Shown here: positions 1-12,600 of the stretch, in pieces
How the letters are laid out: each line of letters starts with the position of its first letter
Position numbering within the stretch: the first letter of the stretch is position 1
From: Tetmemena sp. SeJ-2015
Taxonomy: Eukaryota; Ciliophora; Spirotrichea; Sporadotrichida; Oxytrichidae
Reading direction: 5' to 3'
Assembly: GCA_027382625.1 (NCBI GenBank)
Contig: JAJKFJ010021500.1
Span: 16,859-80,858 of the forward strand
Length of the DNA stretch: 64,000 nucleotides
Position numbers and translations under genes: made by a program
Notes under the pieces: generated by a model
What the model was told of the DNA's origin: nothing
The model's database searches: none
Seen by the model: the letters and a program-made list of their open reading frames with translations, nothing else

Positions 1-150
1 ATTGCTGGGGGTATTTCTTCTCTTGTTTTTGAAGCTTAGATTGCTGATGGTGCTCTGGTGGAACAAGGCTGCCTAGTCCTGAGAGAAGGTGGTGGGCGAC
101 TGATGTAGGTTTCTGTTTGTTTGGAGCACTACTGGTTGGGCTGTTGACAT
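1..150 (-). CDS. Partial gene, N-terminus of unknown protein
   Basis: An open frame starts at an ATG at 148-150 on the minus strand and runs off the left edge, giving about 50 residues. It starts MSTAQPVVLQTNRNLHQS and is rich in Q, S, T and N. One in-frame TAG is read as glutamine. No domain is visible, as expected for a low-complexity ciliate N-terminus. It diverges from the SKP1-like gene on the plus strand, with about 140 bp of AT-rich DNA between the two starts. The start choice rests on being the first ATG of a clean GC-richer frame that fades into AT-rich DNA upstream. Function unknown. Confidence 0.55.
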
Positions 151-291
151 TAAAAGTTTATAATAGCTGCCTTATATTGTTAATTGCTAATTATTATTCT
201 TTCTTTTTCATTCACTTGCAATTGCTGATAGAATTTACCAAGAAGGGTTAATTTAAAAACATAAAACTTAAAATATCCGGAAGAGGAAGTA

Positions 292-1072
292 ATGGAGCAA
301 AAGAAACTCAAGCTGCAGTGCAAAGAGCTTAACTATAATAGAGGCAGATGCTAAACTCGCCTAAATCTCAAACCTAGTTAAGGATATGCTTGAAGATGGC
401 TAGCAGGGAGATTTTATTTCTTAATGAATGTATTATAATTAGGATGAGATGAAGCAATTCCCCTTTTAGAATATAGCGAGGAGATTTTGAAAATCCTTTT
501 GGAATTCTGTGAACTGGCTGACTATGAAAATAAGGATTTCGTGGAGCGACCAGTGCTTAACCTGGACAACCCTTATATCAATTAATGGGAAAAGGATTTT
601 CTTTAATAAACTCACTCTCGATCAACTCACTGACTTAGTTAAATGTAAGTTGTTGCCTTTTTTTTAAAAAATTAAATTTTTTTTTCCTTTTTGGGAATTT
701 TTTTCCTTATCAGAAAAAGCTAATTACACACAATTTTGGGGCAATAATTAAACTTTTCTCTGTAGGCTGCAAACTTCATGGATATCCCCAAACTGGTAGA
801 TGGGTGTTGTGCTAAATTAGCAGTGGTTTTAAAGAATGAATCAGAGAGAATGATTCAGGAGGAGATGGGAGGCAAGTTCAAACTAACAGAAGAAGATGAG
901 AGACTTCTGAAGGGAGGAATTCCCCTTCATAGTAGACATGGATCCAAACAGATACGAGAATGAAATTATTAATTTGTTCTTATACTTTAATGAAAAGCAA
1001 TACGCAGCAGAGAGATTATAGCAAGCTGCAGAGGAGACAAAGCAATAATTTAAGGAGCAAGTTGCTCATTGA
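292..1072 (+). CDS. SKP1-like protein, interrupted and frameshifted
   Basis: Pieces in order match SKP1, the SCF ubiquitin-ligase adaptor that links cullin to F-box proteins. Visible pieces are ADAKLAQISNLVKDMLED, then AIPLLEYSEEILKILLEFC (the BTB/POZ part), then LTLDQLTDLV and AANFMDIPKLVDGCCAKLA (the core of the SKP1 helical region). The usual C-terminal F-box-binding end is replaced by a divergent tail ending at TGA 1070-1072. A GT-AG intron lies at 645-765 and a 38 bp IES with pointer GAGAT at 408-445; removing the IES joins the two halves in frame. Even so, about four one-base shifts remain (near 340, 600, at the intron and near 925). It is either a decayed SKP1 paralogue, which are common in ciliates, or a real gene with read errors. 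The family call is fairly secure; intactness is not. Confidence 0.6.
408..445 (+). other. IES, 38 bp, pointer GAGAT
   Basis: GAGAT occurs at 408-412 and 446-450. Deleting one copy plus the AT-rich spacer joins the SKP1-like codons for EDGQQGD directly to EAIPLLE in frame. The insert has no GT-AG ends, so it is not a spliceosomal intron. Confidence 0.7.
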
Positions 1073-1134
1073 AGAAGAATTAAAGTAGTAGATTTTAAAG
1101 AGTTCAATCTTAATTTCTTAAATTATTACTAAAG

Positions 1135-1548
1135 TCAAAATTTCTGAGTGGTCCATTTGTTGATAGTAGTCATCACTTTTGCAAAAGGTTTGTCGGCTGC
1201 TATGTGGTCGCCTACTATCTTCATTCTCTTGTTTGTGAGATGAACATTATAACCTAGTGCAAATCCTTAGGGGACTTAATTAAAAAAGACAGCGATGCAC
1301 AATAACCACCTTTTGGGGAAAAAGTAAAAGCCTGCCACACTGTAAAGCAATCCTTGCTTCATGCTTGTGAAAAGGCGAGTTCTAAATAATTTTTCCTCCT
1401 GTTCGAGTAGGTCTTTGCGAAAGTAGTTCTAGTTTTCAAAGGCATGCTGCTTATTACACTCAACTAATTCTGGTACCTAGTATAGCTCATTGTTTACGAA
1501 CTCTAGAGTTCCAACCTCATTTAGATGCTTTTGAAGCTGCTGATCCAT
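1135..1548 (-). CDS. Small hydrophobic protein, unknown
   Basis: An uninterrupted ciliate-code frame of 137 codons runs from ATG 1546-1548 to TGA 1135-1137, with four in-frame TAA/TAG codons read as Q. The N-terminal half is charged and helical (EEKLFRTRLFTSMKQ). The middle holds two hydrophobic stretches, GLLYSVAGFYFFP and WLLCIAVFF, followed by GFALGYNVHLTNKR. This suggests a small protein with one or two membrane helices, perhaps organellar; I do not recognise the family. It lies on the same strand as the PP4R3 gene, about 120 bp beyond its stop, and converges with the SKP1-like gene. No intron or IES is needed. Confidence 0.65.
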
Positions 1549-1666
1549 GTTAGTGTTATAATTGTTTCTTTTATAAAAGTTATAAGGATTACTTAACCAC
1601 AAGAGTTGAATTAAATTGTTCTTAAGAAATATTAATAAGATTAAGAGAAAATTAGTTACAGCAGTG

Positions 1667-4600
1667 TCACGTTTAATCCATCTTTACATCTATCTCCTCT
1701 GGACACTCAAAGGAAGAGGATTCTTCTTTCTGAGGTTGAGAAGAAGGTTTAGGTTACTCCTAGCTTTCCCCTACTTATTAATCAAGAGCTGAATCTGTTG
1801 GGGGCTTATTCTCTTCCAAACTTTGTTCTATAGGCTGCAATTATTATGTAATTTCTTTAATCTACTCAGGCTACTATGATTGACTAGCTATTATGAGTTC
1901 TTGGATTCGGTCTAGTGCAGGAGGCTCTTAGATTTTAGGCTTTAGATAGATTTGGTCGTCTTCTTGAGGATTGAATTCCTCGATTGGATCAAGGAGCTTG
2001 AATGATAAGTCTGGACTATCTACAAAGAGTGAGCTGTCTGGAGGATTTGCTCCGCTTTAATACGAATTGAAGTCCTTGTTCATGAAATAATCGAGTATCT
2101 TGTTCTCACTGGGAGGAAAGCCATTTTAAAAAGCTGCTTCGGTACCCTATCCTACTTGATCAATGTCCATAGGGGAATCTTCACTTTTGATTTAATCACT
2201 ATTAGGGGATTATTTAAAGACAGGGGCATCTTCTTCATCATCCCATGTGAAAGTTTCCTCTAGGGAAGGAAGGCTTGGACCAATCTTCGGTTAGTTAGGC
2301 TGCACAGGTAGCTTCACCCCACTGCCTATTTGATTACTGGTAAATTTGAAGTAGCTCTGTTCAGTCCTCTACCTCTTCCTATCAAGCATCATCTTTTCCA
2401 AATTTATCAAGTCATCTTTCTCATCTTCCTCCTCTTCCATTCCTTCATCTTCTTTTTCCTGCTAAATTAGAAGATCCCTCATACTTTGAGTTCTCTTCTG
2501 AATCAGATCTTGCAGATTTTTGTTGAACTCCTCCGAGTTTATATCTCCTTGAGAGGTCATGTTACGGGAAGCAAGCATCATTAGAGAGAGACCCTTTGGC
2601 TTACTTTCCTAAGCTAGGAGGGGCTGTTTCTATTCTCCTGCGATTGAGTTCTATGAGGTTGAATCATTTGTAGGATTTGTGATTCTCTTTCTTATTGGCT
2701 GTTACACTAATTTATGGAGCATTAATTGAGCTGCATTTTGAAATCCTGATTAGCTGGTTGAAGCTCTTGTCCTACCTAAATTTAAAGCTTTTTGCTCTAT
2801 GCTTTCATCAAAGAAGTATTTGAAGAGTCTTCTATTCCAACTTAGTTCTTATCTATATTCCTTTACGAAATTCGTATACTCTTTCTTCAATGGTTCAACT
2901 TCAAGAATCTTCTTAGCGTAAGAATTCACAAACTCGAAGAGGGCAGACTCAAACATGTTGTAATTTGCTTTGACTTTTTCCTTCGTCTTTTACAGAGCTT
3001 TGATAACTGCTGTCATTATCTCAGTCTTGTTGAGTTTAGGATAGAAATTTATGTCCTGAGAATTCACCAAAGCCTTGAGGAACTTAATACCCATCAGTCT
3101 TACAAACTGACTGGTATTAGAGTCTGAAACTAGATTGAGTGTGATTTGGATTAGATCTTCTTCGAAAATGAAGTTCCTTAAAACTTGCGTATTCATTCTC
3201 CTCTCTCTTCTTGGATCGAGACCTAAGGGATTTCCCATTTGTTGAATCTGCTGCATATTTGGCTTGCAAATGTACTGCAGGAACTCATACACATACTGCA
3301 CTGGCATAGCAAAGTCATTCACATTTTGCAAGAGAATGATCTTCATGAAAGCGTTGAAGAGAGTTAGTTTGAACAGCTTCTCTATCTAGCCTTGTTAGCT
3401 ATCACTTGCTGCTCCATCGATCACTTACTTAAAGACCTCTATTATCTACAGCCTTATTCCATCATTTTGAGTGATAAATAGATGTTGAGATAGGACCAAG
3501 GATATCTCTGGATCTTGGAGGAACTGAAAAATCACCTCCCTTTAGCAAAGAGTCTGGAGATAGTAGATATAGTCTAGAAGTGTACCAATCATAGAGTCAT
3601 ACATGTCAGCCTACTCTGCAGAGTACTCTACTTCAGCCTAGCTAGTATTCTCTGTTTACTCTATCACTGCTTATATTTAATCTTGGTTCTAAGTTTGAGA
3701 GTTCAATGCTCTTAATTAAATATGATCATCTGTGTTTGATAGATTGCTTAGTTCTTAGGCATTATTTTCCTAAGTTGGTTGAGATATTATGGATGCATTA
3801 TCAACAGATAAGTTCTAAGAGGATGCAGTGGGATCGTTAACTTCATTTTTGTTAGACTCACTATTATTATTCACATTTTACTGTTGCTGTTGTAATGGCT
3901 GAGTCTTCTTTGGCTTTTCCTTTTCCTTAGGCTAAAAGTTGAGGCCTAGAACCTTCGACTACTATTGAACCCTGATATCATTTTTTAAAACAATTTTACA
4001 AAATTATAGAGTGTTAGTCTTCTTTATCAAGCTCTCTGATATATTTTGCCTTCTGAAGATCTCTGCAGTAGCAGGGGCAGGAGTAGCTGGCTTGCACTTA
4101 TTTATCAGCTCAAAGATGAATTTAGAGATGTTAAGCTGTTTCTCAATTGAAGACTCTTGTCCCTCAGCTTATTCAAATATTCTCTTCAGTAGTCCATGAT
4201 CATTGAGGATATTTCTCATGATCTCTGCTGAATTTTCGGCGATAAGTTTGCTCAAGATCTAAACCTTCATGGGATCCTCTTTTCCAAAGAGCTACTCTTT
4301 GAGATAACTTGCTCTGAAGAGAGAGTTGATTCGCTTTTAAAGCAGGATATTGTTGAAGTCTATAACTTCCTTGAACTTTGCGCTTTGAATATAATCATAA
4401 GGCTTCTAATCAGCATAATCAGAGCAAAACTCCAAAGCTCGGAAGGTATTGAGGTAAAATCTATTTGAGAGCATAGCCTCTAGGATGTTATAACCTTAGT
4501 CGTCTATATTTAGCAGTCCTCTGTATATTTAGGAAACTCTAACCAGTCTTGAATGATTCAAAGACTATTCATCTTCTCTTTTACCTTAATCGAAGGCAGA

Positions 4601-6642
4601 TTTCATAGGGTAACTCTTTCCCTCATGACCTAGTAACTCTTCACTTGTTTCATCATTCATAACAGTATCCTATTTTTATTGCTCATCAGTAGTAATAGCC
4701 GTCGTCAATTTATCATCCTTCTCGGTTTCACTGATCTGAGGATTAGCTTTCTGCTGCTCTTTTAAAATCTCCTCTTCAAGCTTTTTCTCTAGCTCCTCCA
4801 ATATGTTACCCAAGTCCTGTAAGAACTTGAAGTTCCTCTCCTTGATTTTGAGGTTAAGGCTTCTCTTATTAAGACTAGCCTGAAAGCCAGTCAAGCAGCT
4901 GGAGATTATGAGCACATACTCATCTAAATTGTCCTTTGTGATGTCAGGTAAGGCCTTTTAAGAATTGAGCCTAGAGGGTTTGAGAGAATATTAGGACCCA
5001 TGTTTCTTGAAGTCCTAGATGAGAAACTTGAATTCTACCCATTTTAGAAGGGCTGGAGATGCTACTGGCCATATGAGGATCTACCTCTGTTCGAGTAAAG
5101 ACTGTTATAGGAATCTTGCATAAAGAGCTGCTCTGCACTCATGTCATTCATGTCATCATCATCTTCGTCATCCTTGTAAATCATATCCTCAAGTTCGTCA
5201 TCCTCATCATCGTCATCATCATCCAGCTCAAAGTCCATTTAGTAGTCCTCGCTATTACTTAAAAAATTTAAATTTGAGTGTTGAGGAGCTAGTCCTCTCA
5301 AGTCCAGTTTCCTATTCTGATTTTCATATTTATTGAATCTTTGCATTTGCTGTTACCTTCCAAACTCTCTTTTCTCTGCTTAGCCTCTCTAGCCATACTT
5401 CTGCTGTAGTAATTTCTCAGGGTCCTTGCTTCTATCATCTTCATCATCACTGCTAGAGCTACTTGAAGAGGAGTCATCAAACAATCCATTTTAGCCTTTC
5501 TCCTTTTTCTTGAGCTCACTTTTCTTGGGAGTGAGTTTTTCGATCTTTCTGTTTTCACCTTCATCTCCACTTTTTGAATCAGAGGAAGAGTCTGAGTCCT
5601 CTTCCCCATTTCTCGCTCTTTTTAGCCTTTGCTTTAGGACCTGCCTTTAGTATTCTTGCACATCTTTTTCGTAGTCGAGGTATGAGGGCATCTTTGAGCT
5701 CTTGGCTGAGATCAAGTAATCTTCGTCATCATCATCTGAGTCGAAGCCACCATAGCCCTCTTGCATCATTTTCATCACATCTGTCATATCGAATTCCTTG
5801 GTCTGCATCGTCTTTGGCTTTGAGCCAAGCTTCTCCAATCTACTCAATTGCTTCCTATTCTCAAGAATTTGCTTCTGCTCTGATTGCTCCTTCATGGCTT
5901 TGAGAATAGATTTCTGCGATCTCAGTGAGTCATTCATTTTGTTGGGGTCATTATATGCTTCATCATCTTCTGAGTCTAGTGAGTCATCTTCATCAGATTC
6001 TGTGTCCCTTCTTCTCTAAGGATATACTTAATTTGCGCCAAGGCTCTTAATGGCTACATCTCTTTCACCCCCTGACTTGAGTAGTTCCTTCTACACATCA
6101 TCGAAGTCATCATCATCGTCTTCTGAGGAAGCGGTGTTGTTCTTATTCTTGTCTTTCTTCTACTTGTTCTCTCCTTCCTCAGAGTCACTGGAACTGTCTA
6201 CAGTCTTGGTAGTTTCTTCTTGATCAGCAGTTTAGTGCTACCCATTATGAATAGCTCCTATGAACTTAGTTCCCTGATTGTCCTTGAAGGAAGTCTGAGG
6301 AAATGAAATGCTATTCAGAGATGCAAAACTTTGCTGCATCATCAAGTCTGCTATGGTAGGTTCTCGTGAGCTTTCCTCTTGCTCTTATTAATCCTGCTTC
6401 TTATTTATTTCTCATACTTAAATGATATCACTCATTATCTAATCTCCTTCTGGCTGAGATGTAGAAGCGATTTTAATTTCATCAGCAGGTACTTCAAAGG
6501 AGTTGCTAAATGGCGGTGCATCACAATCTCCATCACTTTTTTCATTCACTCCAAGTTGATCTTATATTGGCTCCTAGATTGACTCTTATTTTTCGTCAAA
6601 TATAGAATGAGGGGTTAAATTTTCCAGTTATTCTGCGAGCAT
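1667..6642 (-). CDS. Protein phosphatase 4 regulatory subunit 3 (PP4R3/SMEK/falafel)
   Basis: This predicted protein of about 1650 residues carries the SMEK core. Around residues 700-830 are NILEAMLSNRFYLNTFRALE, the family block AKFKEVIDFNNILL, SLFRASYLKEQ and LFGKEDPMKVQILSKLIAENSAEIM. An ARM-like region ends near residue 1250 with FVRLMGIKFLKALVNSQD, FYPKLNKTEIMTAVIKAL and NYNMFESALFEFVNSY. In other eukaryotes PP4R3 directs the PP4 catalytic subunit to nuclear and centrosomal substrates. Unusually, about 600 acidic, D/E/S-rich residues precede the core, and I see no EVH1-like N-terminal domain. An 18 nt GT-AG intron lies at 6400-6417. A one-base shift in the T4 run at 4956-4959 is probably a read error. 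The stop is TGA 1667-1669; dozens of TAA/TAG codons are read as Q. Confidence 0.8.
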
Positions 6643-7051
6643 TCCAAAAAATATTTTAGAAATCAGAAAGAATCTTAACAGCACTAGCTTTCCTCCCCTC
6701 AACCAATTCTAAATATTTAAACAAACAATTGGTCAATACTTCCCACCGCTCATTCACTTTCATCATTCATAAATTAATTATTATATAAAGAGGAGTATAA
6801 TGGAATATCTTCTAATGCATATCTTTTCATTTATTTGATTGATATATAGAACTAATATGAAGTTGAAGTGGAAGTAAAGATTTAGAAGACCAATTTATTC
6901 ATTGATTGTTGTTGTTTTACTATAAGAAACTTTGAGGATCTTGCGAACCTATCGACAATGACTTATTAGAAAGCTCTGCTCTTTATGCGAGTGAGCACGA
7001 GATATATACTTTAAAGTATGCTAGCTAGCTAGCGATCTTAAATCTTGTTAA
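6643..7051. other. AT-rich spacer between two minus-strand genes
   Basis: About 410 bp lie between the PP4R3 start and the kinase stop. It contains a small palindromic run of CTAG/GCTAG near 7020-7032 but no frame with coding character and no recognisable RNA gene. It should hold the PP4R3 promoter. Confidence 0.5.
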
Positions 7052-8701
7052 TCAATTGTAGTTGTTGGAAGTAAACTGTTACACTTGTACATTATGGTAC
7101 TCCTGCTAGTTTTCATGGTCATTCATATTAATTTCGATCATCTGCTGCTGGCCTGGAGAATTTCCATTTGCCTTGTTAACGAAGGACCAGCCTGGGATGT
7201 TATTGGGACTCTCACCATCATGTGTGAAATCTGCGGGCACGTCCTCAAAGATGCTTGGATTTATCTCCTACCACATTATCTGTCTCACTTATTTAAAAAT
7301 GCTTAACTTAAGGTTTGGGGACATCATATTCCTTGGCAAGAACTTTATCCCAATCTATCACATCGAAGAATGGATGTTTCTTGATTTCCTCAGCGTCAGT
7401 AGGCCCTGCGCCTAGTCTCTTGTTTGGATTTCTGTTCAGCAACTATAAAGGATGAAAATTCAATAAAGTAAACTTACTGAAATAAGTAAAGACTTAGCTT
7501 CGTTGGAAATAGAGGCTGGAAGTTTGAGCACTCCCTTCTGAATGTTGTAGAAGAGCTGTTCCTTGTTGTTGCAGAAATAGGGAGGTTGACCTACGAGCAT
7601 CTCATACAGCAACACACCCAGTAGATACCAGTCCACTGATTTCCCATGACCAGACCTCTTCAGCATCTCTGGAGCTAGATAGGCAACAGAGCCACAGAAT
7701 GATCTGGCAGAGATATTATCTAGTACTCCCTCTTTGGACAAACCAAAGTCCGTGAGTAGAGCATGGCCGTCGGCACTGATCACCACATTATCAGGTTTCA
7801 AGTCTCTGAAGATGATATCCCTCTTGTGCAGATATTGAATTGCTAGTAAGATTTCCGCAATATAGATTCTAGCTCTATCCTCAGTGAACTTTTTATCTCT
7901 TAGAAGCACTCTAGCAAGATCTCCACCTGAACAGTAGTCAAGGATAAGGAACAGCTTTTCACTGGTCTGGAAAGCGTAATTCAAGTTGACAATGAATGGA
8001 TGCTGAGTATAAGAGAGTACATTTCTCTCTGTCTTGGCATATCTGACTAAGTTCTACCCCATAATCTTCTACTTTGAAAGTACTTTCATAGCAAACTGCT
8101 GTCCTGTGTTTTTCTTCTGCACTAGATACACTTCTCCAAAACTACCTTTACCTAAGAGCTAAATAGGCTGGAAACACAAGGCATTAATCTTCTCCTCTTC
8201 TTCTACTGGTGGCTCTTGATTAACTGATTCATTATCCAGATAGTATTCTTAGCCACTAGTTTAAGAGCTCCCTGTATTCTAGGTGTTATTACTTTGTGAG
8301 AATGCTGCTGCTCCAGTAGTTGACTGATTCATAGGCTCTCTTGGAAGCTAGCCTCTCCTTACACTTAGGGAGTTCATCATTTGACTGATCTGACCTCCAG
8401 CCAAGTTTTAACTTTGCGCCTGAGTGGGTTATTCACATCCACTACCTCCTTCTGAGTTGGACTGAGTACCTCCCTAGATTTTGATCTTGACAACTCCTTG
8501 ATGGTTCATTTCAACTGCATGTCTTGCGTTTTCGAAATTGGAGGCTATCTGCTTTGCGTCTATGGCTTTGTTACTTTCTTATTAGTTTTTGTTGGGAGTC
8601 CTCTCTTAGTTAGACGTTTGAATTTTATTCCTTATCTGATTCATGATGTTGTCGAAGTTCTAATTATTGCTTATCTGGTTTTGAAGTGCTTGGGTGTTCA
8701 T
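7052..8701 (-). CDS. AGC-family serine/threonine protein kinase
   Basis: An N-terminal region of about 170 Q/N/S-rich residues is followed by a complete kinase domain. The glycine loop is [13 protein letters not shown] and the catalytic lysine is in FAMKVL. The catalytic loop is [10 protein letters not shown], with F replacing H of HRD, and the Mg-binding motif is DFGLSKEG. The activation segment is [15 protein letters not shown] and helix F has [13 protein letters not shown]. An AGC C-tail follows, with [14 protein letters not shown] and a hydrophobic motif IPGWSFVN, so it belongs to the AKT/SGK/S6K-like branch. A 35 nt intron lies at 7443-7477. A 19 bp IES at 7288-7306 must be removed to reach the C-tail; without it the frame ends early. 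Start ATG 8699-8701, stop TGA 7052-7054. Confidence 0.85.
7288..7306 (-). other. IES, 19 bp, pointer TAAG
   Basis: CTTA on the plus strand occurs at 7288-7291 and 7307-7310. Removing one unit of 19 bp restores the frame from the kinase core (VPKPQV) into the AGC C-tail. Candidate GT-AG introns of 20 or 24 nt here leave the wrong frame. Confidence 0.6.
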
Positions 8702-9667
8702 GGCCTAACTAGGACTGCCAATAGTCAAGGAATAAACCTTATAAATATCATAACGGAATGAATCTAAATTTATTTGAAGTTAAGATATAAAGTTAGAGAT
8801 TATATTCTGTTAATTATTTTATTTTTTATTAAATGCGTGTTGACATAGTCTTGGAATATCTATAAATAGAACTTTAAGGATCTTCTTTTGAAAATAAAAC
8901 TCTCAATCAAACAACTATTTATCATATTTGTGGAAATAACTTAAACTGAGAAAAGTATATTATCCTAGGTGAATTGTTTTAGAATATAATTTAAATCATG
9001 GTTAAGATAACAAAATAAAATTAAAATAATCATGATATGAGCTTTTATGAATTCACAAAAATGTTAAATATGTTAGAAAGGCAAATAACAAATGTGAGTT
9101 TTTTTATTTCAATTCTTAAATTTAAATTCGATGAGAGTGTATTAGATAGAAAAATAAAAAAGCAAATATTTTATTTACCCTAACTCTATCAAAAAATATA
9201 AATAGACAGAAGCCTCAGCAAAGGCGAGAACCTTTCACACCAATTTAATTTATGACTTATATTGAATAAGTTAATAGTCTATTACTCATCTTCATCACTA
9301 AAATATTAGCAATTTCTTATAAAGAACCATTTAAAACTTATCATCAAGTCGCAAAGGAAGAGTCAGTGAATAAGTGTTTGAGATAATTTAAACCAAAATT
9401 ATTTTTATTTGTTTTATTTTTTACTAATTCGACACTTTAAATTAAAAAAAAATATGATAGATAAAAATAATTTCGCATCCTATTTCTGATATACTCTCTA
9501 TTTTTATTGTAAAATGTATTTAATGCAAATATCATTTTATTGCACCCACGTTTATGGTGGTTTAATGGCCTTGTTTTAAATTATAGATAAACTTATATAA
9601 CAAAGCAATATATTTTGTAAGTTTTCAAATAAGTTTATTATCAATTTTAATATCAATAATTAAAAGA
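8702..9667. other. AT-rich intergenic DNA
   Basis: About 970 bp of very AT-rich DNA lies between the divergent kinase and ankyrin genes. I see no coding frame, tRNA or repeat. It must contain both promoters, but I cannot point to specific elements. Confidence 0.5.
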
Positions 9668-12600
9668 ATGATGGACTTTTTCTATGGGAAGAGAAGCGAT
9701 CCCAACTCCCAGTCAAATTCAAATGCCGCAAATACATAAGCTCAAAGTCCCCACGCCAATTCGCAGAATGGCAGCGCTAAGCCCACTAGCAGGAACTCTC
9801 CCATAAGCTCTGCTAGCTCTAGTCAGGTCTCCCGACTGCAGACGCAACACCCTTCTACTTCCCAGAATACCAATATTACTGTCGGAAGTCCCTATGTATC
9901 TAATAAATTTTAATATACCTCAAACTTGTTTGAGTAAATGAGTAGATTATATTTTTGTGTCTACAAAATATTCCATGCTGATGAAATAAGTTCAATTATA
10001 AGTATAAATAATTGATCTTTCAAACGAAGAAGATTTAATGCAGCAAATTATAAAGCTTAATTAACATTAAATGTCTTTCTTATATTATGGTGTTGTGATA
10101 ATTAGCTTTGATGTTTAGGGTGGCGGAATGAGTTCGAAGATAGGTTTTTAAACACAAGTGTCCTCAGCTAAGTCTCGCAAAGACGATGCATCCTCCAACT
10201 CCATCTTCACTATTTCCAAGGACTAGAAATACGGTCAAGTAGGTTCCCAGACTGCTTCTGCCTCAAAATACAAATCAGAATCAACCCTAAACTAAATTAA
10301 TTAAGTCGTTTTATCATCTCTCTTAAGAATAACTTTAGCAAAGTGCGATATCAGGGGCGTACTCTAACATCCTAAGTTCGATAGGACTTCGTAATAATTC
10401 CCCCAAAACAGCCTCTAACATGGCAGACAGCACTAAGAAAGTCCCCAAGCAAGGTTCAGATAGGTTGTTTGCGGGGTCTGGCTAGACTAACTCAGAAATA
10501 AATTCTTAAAAGTCTTCTAACTCCAATCAATATAATGTATTTTATGAATGTTTTTTGTAATCAGCTTTAGTCCAGTCAGGGGCAGCAGAGTTCTCATCAG
10601 ATAAATAATTCACAAATAAACAATTTAACTAGCTCTAATGCTGGCGTCAACTCAAACCTAGGAATCACGCCTGCTCTCTTCCAAAACTCTAAGCATATCA
10701 CCTCTGGAGCCACTTAAAACATTGGCTTTGGAATACTTCCAAAAACTCTTTTAAAATCATGAAATGAAATAGTTAAAAATTTTCAGTGTCTTGAGATTTA
10801 AAAATAATGATGAACTAGTTTTCAGTAATCTTTCGCTTTAAAATTGCAATTATTTTGATAAAAAAGTAAATTCTCAGAGAGACATATACAAATTCCTCTT
10901 CAAAATGCTGATTTAATTGATAGGAGGCTCCTCCAGGAATTAATTTAGCCATCATGCTCGAAGTTTACCTCAGATTATATATTTTAGACTACATAGTAGT
11001 TGAGTTCATAGCAGTATGAAAAAATATCTTCGCAGATTCAGTCCCACGCAAAGTACAATCCTCAACAGTCCGCAGGTAAGCCACCAATTACAACTAATTT
11101 CCAGTATCAATAAAAATTCATAACCCACAATAGGTGTAAAGGCTAAGCAAGAACCTCAATAGAAGGGAATCAAAGACTAAAAGAAAGGCCTTCTCGAGGG
11201 AAAGCAAATCAAGAAGAGATCTAATTCGCCTCAGTCTAATACCAGTTCTCTCATCGATACTACTTCCTTCAATGACAGTAAGATATTCTTATCTATGCAT
11301 TTTTAATTATATTATTGCAATGCTTCAATATAATACCTTCATTAACTATAAATAATTGATTTGTTTATAATTAGCCCCAACTACTATTTAAAATGTACCT
11401 GCCTCTTTAAATAAGGTGAATGTGATCCAGCCGCCAAACTCTTCAAGATCGCCGGAGTCTTCGTCAAGGAAGGTTCTTAACATAAACAAAGACAAGGACA
11501 CCGAGTATGAGGATATGAAGATTGGGGGCACTATCGAAAGTTCAGAAGAAGAAGATGAAGATGACAATGATAACCCATTTGATATCAGCCAAAAAGAGAT
11601 ACTAATTAAACTTTGATCTTATTATAATGATGATCCTTATCAAGGCTAATTAACTCAATCAACTACAGCAGCAAATTCAGCAAAAGTAAAACAAGATGGA
11701 CATCTCCAACTCTTAGAGTCAGCCAACTGCACTTGCTTCACCTTCAAACATGAGATACTCGCTCCCATCTCAGTTCACTGCTCAGCAGCAGGCACTTGAA
11801 AATTAGTAGAAAGAAATTAGCAGACTCACTTCAGGAGGGTAGCCAAGTGCTCAGGCTTACCATTACTACAAGAAGAAGTTCAATGAGTACTTCTTGAAGG
11901 CAGCAGAGACAGGAAACACAGACTCTGTTTAAGAGGCGCTTAACAAATCCAAGTATGGGTAGTTCACAGCAGATATCAACTCTCATAACAAGGAAGACTG
12001 GACTCCTCTCCATTTCGCAGTGAGTGAAGGCCACTATAACGTGGTTTAATTAGTGCTGAAGGCGGAGGCTGACGTAAATGCGCTAACTGCTTCTAAGAGA
12101 ACCCCTCTGCACATAGCTTGTATCTTAATTTATCAGAGGTAGAATAGAGTACGTCAACATCCTACTTTCCAGAGGTGCTAATGTAAACATCCAAGACATA
12201 GATGGAAATACACCTCTTCATCACGCAAGTGAGTAGGGCCACAAAGACATAGTCGTCTAGATTTTAAACAAAAATCCAGATCTAAGCTTGAAAAACAGCT
12301 AAGGAAAGACACCCATAGACGTTTCAAGTACCAATCGCATCATAGCTGTAAGTCGTGTCTTTATTATCTCTGATTGAGAGTTTTAATAATCGAAAAGCAA
12401 TCTTAAATTAAGGAGGTGATGAAATAACAATTTGATAAATATGAAACTTAGAGACATCTTGGAAAACAGGAAGCCTTCAAGAGCAAACAAACTCACTAAC
12501 TCTGGGATTCTAACTCAGTTTCAAAACAATCACTAAGCCAGGCTATCGATAGGAAACTAGAATATCCACCACAATAACTTCAAATTCTACACGAGTACTC

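Noticed and set aside
8498..8761. Plus-strand membrane protein ORF
   Set aside because: It is antisense to the N-terminal low-complexity region of the kinase gene; the minus-strand frame is longer and continuous with the kinase domain.
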